From assembly GCF_008831285.2 (NCBI RefSeq), contig NC_045142.1, positions 6,271,501 to 6,335,500 on the forward strand: a stretch of DNA of 64,000 nucleotides. Direction: 5' to 3'. The number at the start of each line of letters is the position of its first letter. Within the stretch, counting starts at the first letter, position 1. The DNA is from Nymphaea colorata (Eukaryota; Streptophyta; Magnoliopsida; Nymphaeales; Nymphaeaceae). This document shows positions 59,458 through 64,000 of this stretch, piece by piece. Made by a program: the position numbers and the translations under genes. The notes under the pieces are model-generated. The model did no database searches. It was given only the letters and a program-made list of their open reading frames with translations, and had not been told where the DNA came from.

Positions 59458-62400
59458 GTACAAAAGTCTGCGGGTTTTATGTTAGTTTTATGTTGTAATC
59501 ATGTTAGTTTTATGTTGTGTTTTTTCTCTCTTTTGTTTGTCTATTTTTCTACATAGATGTACTAGCCGTTAGAACAAATCCAACAGCCATCTCTCATTTT
59601 CTCTCTTCTTTGATCAGTCTATACATATGGGACTGATCTTCCCTTGTTTTCTATGGCTTGTTAAGCCAGTTATAAGCTATCTTTGAGAAGTAATATTCAG
59701 TTATTCCAAGTGAGACTCATTTTTTCTGTGTGTAAGCCTCTGTATTTCTGACCTTGAGAGCTGCCGCTGTTGTTTTCAAAAGGACAAGGCCCTCTTACGC
59801 TCTCAAAATCAAGAGGGAAAAAAAAACTAACAGATAAAAACACAAGGATTTATGTGGTTCGAACAAAACTACAAAAGATGTCGGCCTTCTTTAAATACAG
59901 GAGTCTAGGCAGCACCACAACAGGGAAAAAAATTACAATAATATCCCTGACCCACAAATGGGGATCAAGCTCCACAATCCTCCAACGAAAAAGCAAGCAA
60001 AAAGCATAAAAGGAAGCACAGGAGCAACACGAAGGAATCTCAAAAAGAAACAAAATTAAGCATAGAGGAATTGTAGAAGACACACAACTTCCATCCTTTT
60101 TCTTAGTAGACAAGCTCCCTGCCTCTAAGTAAGCTCTTCTGCGTCCAAGACTTTAGCAATCCTGGTGCAAATGCTCAAAGCCAAAGCTCAAGTTCAAGCC
60201 GAAGAATCATCCACAACCATGATGAAGACATACAAATAGAATACTTAACCTTCATCATGACCTGCATGTCATGCTGAAGATAATCTGATACGAACACTTA
60301 AGAACAATACTCATGTGCCAAATAACATTCACAAGTACATGACTTAAATTTTTTAAAAAACATCAGCTACTTGGCTGCAGTAGACATTATACTAGGATGA
60401 TGACATTCAACAATTGTTCTAGACCTGGAAACAAGAGCAGCAATACTGTCAACAATAACTAATCTCACTTGGTTCTGCAATAGAGAGAGCTTAATTTGCT
60501 GCAACCTGTGACAGAAACAATGAGAAATAAAATTGACCATCACATATACTTTTATTTGCTTTGTCAATTTACAAAATCAAGGGTAGACAGATAAATTTTG
60601 ACAACAAGAAGATAGTGGTTTGCCTTAGCGAGCTACTTATCATCCATAAGTCAGAAAGGATAGTCAACAGAAAGTACAAAATTAAACATTAATGCAAAAA
60701 GAGATGGTTGGCAAACCCATGATCAGCTGACTAGGGGTCAGTGAGTTGACATGCAACTCATTCGACTTAAGCCACAAATTTTTATATTGTTTTTCTGCTT
60801 CAGCTTCATGAACAAGTTGAATATAACTAAAAAATAACAACTATCAATTGAATACATCAAATAATTAACTAATCAGAAATTGAACTAATGAACTTAATAT
60901 CTGAATAACCAATTAATTAAAACAGTTGAATGAATTAATAAGCAACTGGTAACCAAATTATTAACTGAAAAGGAATGAATAATCGAGCTAAATTAACTCA
61001 AGCAGGTAAATGAATTAAGTTGCAACTAACTGGTAAGCTGAACAGAACACTGCTGCAGCAACCAAGGGGTCACCAGCAAGCACAGATATATATGTCTAAA
61101 GAAAGAGAGAGAGAGAGAGAGAGACATGGGTATTGCTGCCGGACACCAATGCCAGTTGTTATAGGTGGATAGCTGGTACTAGCGACGTCCATAGAGACAG
61201 CATGTAGAGGAAGGGGGGACATCTAAAAGCCTCGTCCCTCATTTGAGGCTTATATATGGACACCCTTAACACTTTTAAATTTTAAGATATGAATTGTGTA
61301 TCCAACCTGCCAATTCAGAATGAAGTCCAATAGGATTAAGCAGCATTTAGGTAAATGTGGGACTCTTGACCCAGTCCCTTGGCGATTCAAGTTGACTCAA
61401 GCAATTTCTGAGTTGAATCCCCAGGTTTGCCAACTATGCAAAAGATCTATATTTATTTTAAGAAAATCACCTTATTGGAGAAAGATCTATATTATTTTAA
61501 GAAAATCATCTCATTGGAGACAAGAATAATTGGATTTTAGAAGGATTTTGCATTCTTCTGGTAAGGTAAGCAGCCTGTTGATGCAAGCCTTGCATTCACA
61601 GTCCCAATCAAACCAGGGAAAGATCCCTCCTAAGTAGCATTAACCATTACATCTTCAGAATCTAGAGACAAAGTTTATTTCAGCACCTAAAACGGAATTC
61701 TTGTAATGCTACATGGGAAAAATATGCAGAAAATATCCATCAGGAAATATTGCAGCAAGATATAGTTAATTCAGAATCCAAACTACTATCACCATAAGGC
61801 GACTTATCACATTCCTTGAGTCTCATATCAAAGGAGAGGATTGCTCCTTTTTTCCAGTTACAAGAAGGCCAAGACATAGTTGGAGCCATAGATATCGCAT
61901 TTTTTTTTAAATGTGATATTAACATAAAAAGAGAAGAACAAGAACGTGAAAATTACTTTTTTTAAAAAAAAAAGTGATAATAAATTAAACGTGCTGCTGT
62001 TATCCTTTTTTTGTGTGTCATTTATTCCTATAGATGAAGCTATTTACAAACTATTGTTAGTTGTGTATTTGCTAGTTTCCATTTTTTATGTTTTGCTTGT
62101 CACTTTGACAGTTTGCTATGTTGGATATCCTTAATGATATTGTGATTTTCATTGTTTAAAATTTAAACTTAAATTAAATCATATATTGTCATTCTTATCA
62201 TCGCTAAAAGTCTAAAATATCATTTGTATCATTTTATCTAGTTATTTTTTTCTTTTTATCATTTTATCATTTATTTTTATTTTTATGTAATTTTAGGATT
62301 TTTTTTCATTTTTAAAAATTGCCGATATTTTCCCAAGATTGTCTTGACAATAACAATTTTGCTGAAAAATACCCAAAAAAGTCCTTGCCACTAAAAACCC

Positions 62401-63845
62401 AAGAACAATATTCCTGGTTATGCCCACACTATACATTTATTAAAAAGGCTTGACTCAGGCCTTCCCTTTAAATTTTTAAGTGGCCAGCCTTTTTAATTTC
62501 AAACATGTGACAGAATCTCAACTAAAGCATGAAAAACAGGGAACATTGGAAGTTTGAAACTGTCATGATCAAGAGAAACCGGAATATGTGAATTGTGAAC
62601 TAGTAAATATGAGAACTAGATGTGGACAAGGTACTTATTATTTTTTCATAAATTTGAACTTATAGGTGTGCTCAAAAAGGTTAGTTGAATACAAATAAAT
62701 TTCTGGAACATGTTTTTTTTACTGGGAGGCATGAATTTTTAAGCTCTAATTATTCATGAAAATTCTGACCTACTGACTTTCAAGTTTCAAGCTTTCAAGA
62801 ACCTACCTATGTATCATAATTTGGATGAATTAAGAGTTCAGTCTTCTAGAGTCAATTACCTAGAAGGCATCTATATTTGATTCTAAATTCGATTTTGGGA
62901 AAAAAAACATTCAAAATTCTGGTGGGCTGCCATGCTCATTCTTTTGTGGCATTTAATTTCTCTGTTTTTTTTATAATTTTCTAAAATATCACTAGTCATT
63001 GTCATCATGATTTCAAAAAGTAACACTTAAAAATGTACATACCTCTCGGCGAATTCAGAAAGTGTTGCTGGTTGCAGAACCACAATCCGACCTGCAAGCT
63101 AAAATACTTGAAAAATAAACAATGTCAAGGATCTGAGATCATTGGAAAGCATAGTCACAAAAACAGTGCTTTTTTTGAAAAGAATGTGAAAAAACGCAAT
63201 AAATAAAATTGCAGTTTAAAATTTAAAAAACATGTTTTTTTCAAAAAACGTTAAAAATGAAAAAACCTGAAAAAACATGGTTTTTGCTTTTTTTTCAATT
63301 TTATTCATGTGTTTTAATGCTGAACAGTTTGTTTTTCTTTTTCTAATTTTTATTTGTTGCAAATTTACTTATTTTTTATGTTTTTGTTATTAGTTTCTCA
63401 CTTATTTTAATTTTTCCTCAATTTTAATTTTTTTTATTTTTAAATTACCATATTTTCCCCATTTTTTCGCTTTTTTCCGAGGTCATCATATTATACTCGA
63501 GAAAGTGTTTTGTGACTATGTTCGAAAGTAACACGTTAAACAGATCTAAATCTACCTCCTTTGCCATTCCTTTCACATGAAATATTTGTGGGTAGCAGCT
63601 TTCTCCTATCTCAATCAGCCTACATGGAAGAAATTAATAACTTCAGAAGCTCATGTTTATAGGTTGACAAAAAGGATAATCACAAGCATCTACCAGATGA
63701 TCCATGATTTACTCACAAGAAAGATCATATCATCAGAATACCTTCTTGAACTAAATTTAGACTCTGTGTCGACGTAAATTACATGGCCATTCAGACCTCC
63801 ACAACTTGTTGGTAATGCAGCCAGAAGAGAAAGCTTTAAGCAGAA
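55834..63845 (-). CDS. RAD51B: DNA repair protein RAD51 homolog 2 (RAD51B), C-terminal part; 5' end outside the window
   Basis: Nine exons on the minus strand: 63845-63742, 63619-63556, 63098-63043, 60505-60425, 56688-56623, 56521-56430, 56353-56237, 56107-55964, 55865-55834. They join in frame to 251 residues and a TGA. Seen in order: FCLKLSLLAALPTSCGGL with HVIYVDTESKFSSR, FHVKGMAKE, GRIVVLQPATLSEF, the Walker B strand LVIVDSIAALVSR, LGWHVSFLKSLAELSRVPIVVTNQV written across two exons, SHLIPALGMHWAHAVNVRLVLEAHS, and KLAKSPISPPLSFPF. The order and words match plant RAD51B rather than RAD51C, XRCC3 or DMC1. The Walker A loop and N-terminal domain must lie beyond 64000. RAD51B is a RAD51 paralogue of the BCDX2 complex that assists homologous recombination repair in the nucleus; that role is family knowledge. 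Exon 7 has a NAGNAG acceptor. The 3.7-kb intron between exons 60425 and 56688 holds a copia element. The short last exon is the least certain. Confidence 0.92.
57464..57898 (+). repeat. 5' LTR of copia element 2
   Basis: Begins ggttagttag (first base altered from the usual T, compare tgttagttta in the 3' copy) and ends ttgttttca. It shares long blocks with the 3' LTR, such as gggactgatcttc, aagctatctttgagaagtaa and ttccaagtgagact. About 435 bases. Confidence 0.85.
58035..59290 (+). pseudogene. RT and RNase H remnant of copia element 2
   Basis: Recognisable pieces: GIDYKETFATIARM (about 58068), VKNVFINDTLREEVYM (about 58170), LLLYVDHMIMTGSDDEG near 58410 with the catalytic YVDD changed to YVDH, a PDI-type region near 58750, and DNRSAICIANN near 59105. 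Stops and frame changes separate them. The His in place of the second catalytic Asp alone would inactivate the enzyme. Confidence 0.82.
59353..59778 (+). repeat. 3' LTR of copia element 2
   Basis: Begins tgttagtttatatg and ends tgttgttttca. It has a much longer (AT)n expansion (59384-59455) than the 5' LTR (about 57482-57500), so the microsatellite changed after insertion. Confidence 0.85.
59784..60360. other. Intron sequence with possible further transposon remnant
   Basis: Contains caaggatttatgtggttcga near 59841, a word of the type found in some plant LTR retrotransposons, and A-rich runs. No domain or terminal repeat is recognisable. It lies in the same RAD51B intron, right next to copia element 2. 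Confidence 0.25.
60560..63040. other. RAD51B intron (2.5 kb), AT-rich
   Basis: No gene. It contains (GA)n at 61107-61123 and a short tandem repeat at about 61440-61520 (aaagatctatatt followed by ttaagaaaatca occurs twice). Confidence 0.5.
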
Positions 63846-64000
63846 CTGCAAAAAAGCCCCAGTTAGAATTTAGTCATTAACAAGAGTTACGTTACAAGAA
63901 CAAGTCTCCAAGGATGTTAGTCCAATAAGTGTAACAAATAAAAAAAATCCAAATAATTAAAATCAAAAGAATCCACAAGGAAATTGATTAGACAACCAAA

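Larger units (their letters stand above)
57459..59783 (+). mobile_element. Internally deleted Ty1/copia element (element 2) in a RAD51B intron
   Basis: Two LTRs (57464-57898 and 59353-59778) bracket about 1.45 kb of internal sequence, and aaagg flanks both ends as a 5-bp target duplication (57459-57463, 59779-59783). The base after the 5' LTR begins tggcattagatcttgg, a fair match to a plant initiator-Met tRNA primer binding site. Soon after it the sequence jumps to RT (GIDYKETFA near 58060), so gag, protease and integrase are deleted. A G-rich polypurine-like tract precedes the 3' LTR. It is opposite in orientation to RAD51B. Confidence 0.88.

Noticed and set aside
59850-59870. gtggttcgaac as a possible tRNA T-loop
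   Set aside because: No cloverleaf could be formed around it; the word also occurs in plant LTR elements.

Overview
The window is nuclear DNA from a flowering plant. Genes are split by canonical introns, some several kb long, intergenic DNA is AT-rich, and there is abundant Ty1/copia, LINE and MITE-like material and many (TA)n/(GA)n microsatellites. I cannot name the species. No bacterial operons, CRISPR arrays or tRNA/rRNA genes were seen, and I did not find a convincing new multi-gene system. The notable content is gene structure (a probable GC-AG intron, a NAGNAG acceptor, a tandem gene pair, a possible secreted peptide) and a MITE family concentrated in introns.

Layout, left to right. 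At 2.2-6.5 kb are two tandem copies of a 76-codon intronless gene, each with a TATA box and with related downstream sequence. From 6.6 to 19.6 kb there is gene-poor DNA with dispersed repeats, microsatellites and one possible organelle-derived stretch. At 20.0-31.8 kb (+) lies a complete six-exon MAP kinase of 369 residues with a TEY activation loop, most like plant group B MPK13. It converges with a complete eight-exon gene at 42.9-33.7 kb (-) for a 360-residue two-finger CCCH protein of the ZC3H15/DFRP1/Tma46 family. Its 6.4-kb intron 4 is full of repeats.

At 44.4-45.0 kb (-) there is a decayed LINE fragment. At 45.4-49.8 kb (+) there is a broken Ty1/copia element. At 51.4-51.6 kb (-) is a short ORF with a clear signal peptide. 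At 55.8-63.8 kb (-) are the last nine exons of RAD51B; its 5' exons lie beyond the right edge. One RAD51B intron carries a second, internally deleted copia element with both LTRs and a 5-bp target duplication.

The genes do not form a pathway: kinase signalling, ribosome/GTPase-linked RNA-binding protein, and homologous recombination. What links them is repeat content: at least five members of one MITE family (17-bp ends beginning CTATGTCACATGG, 8-bp target duplication in the best copy) sit in introns of the kinase and CCCH genes. Exon boundaries were derived by hand from reading frame, GT/GC-AG signals and family similarity, without alignments or transcripts.
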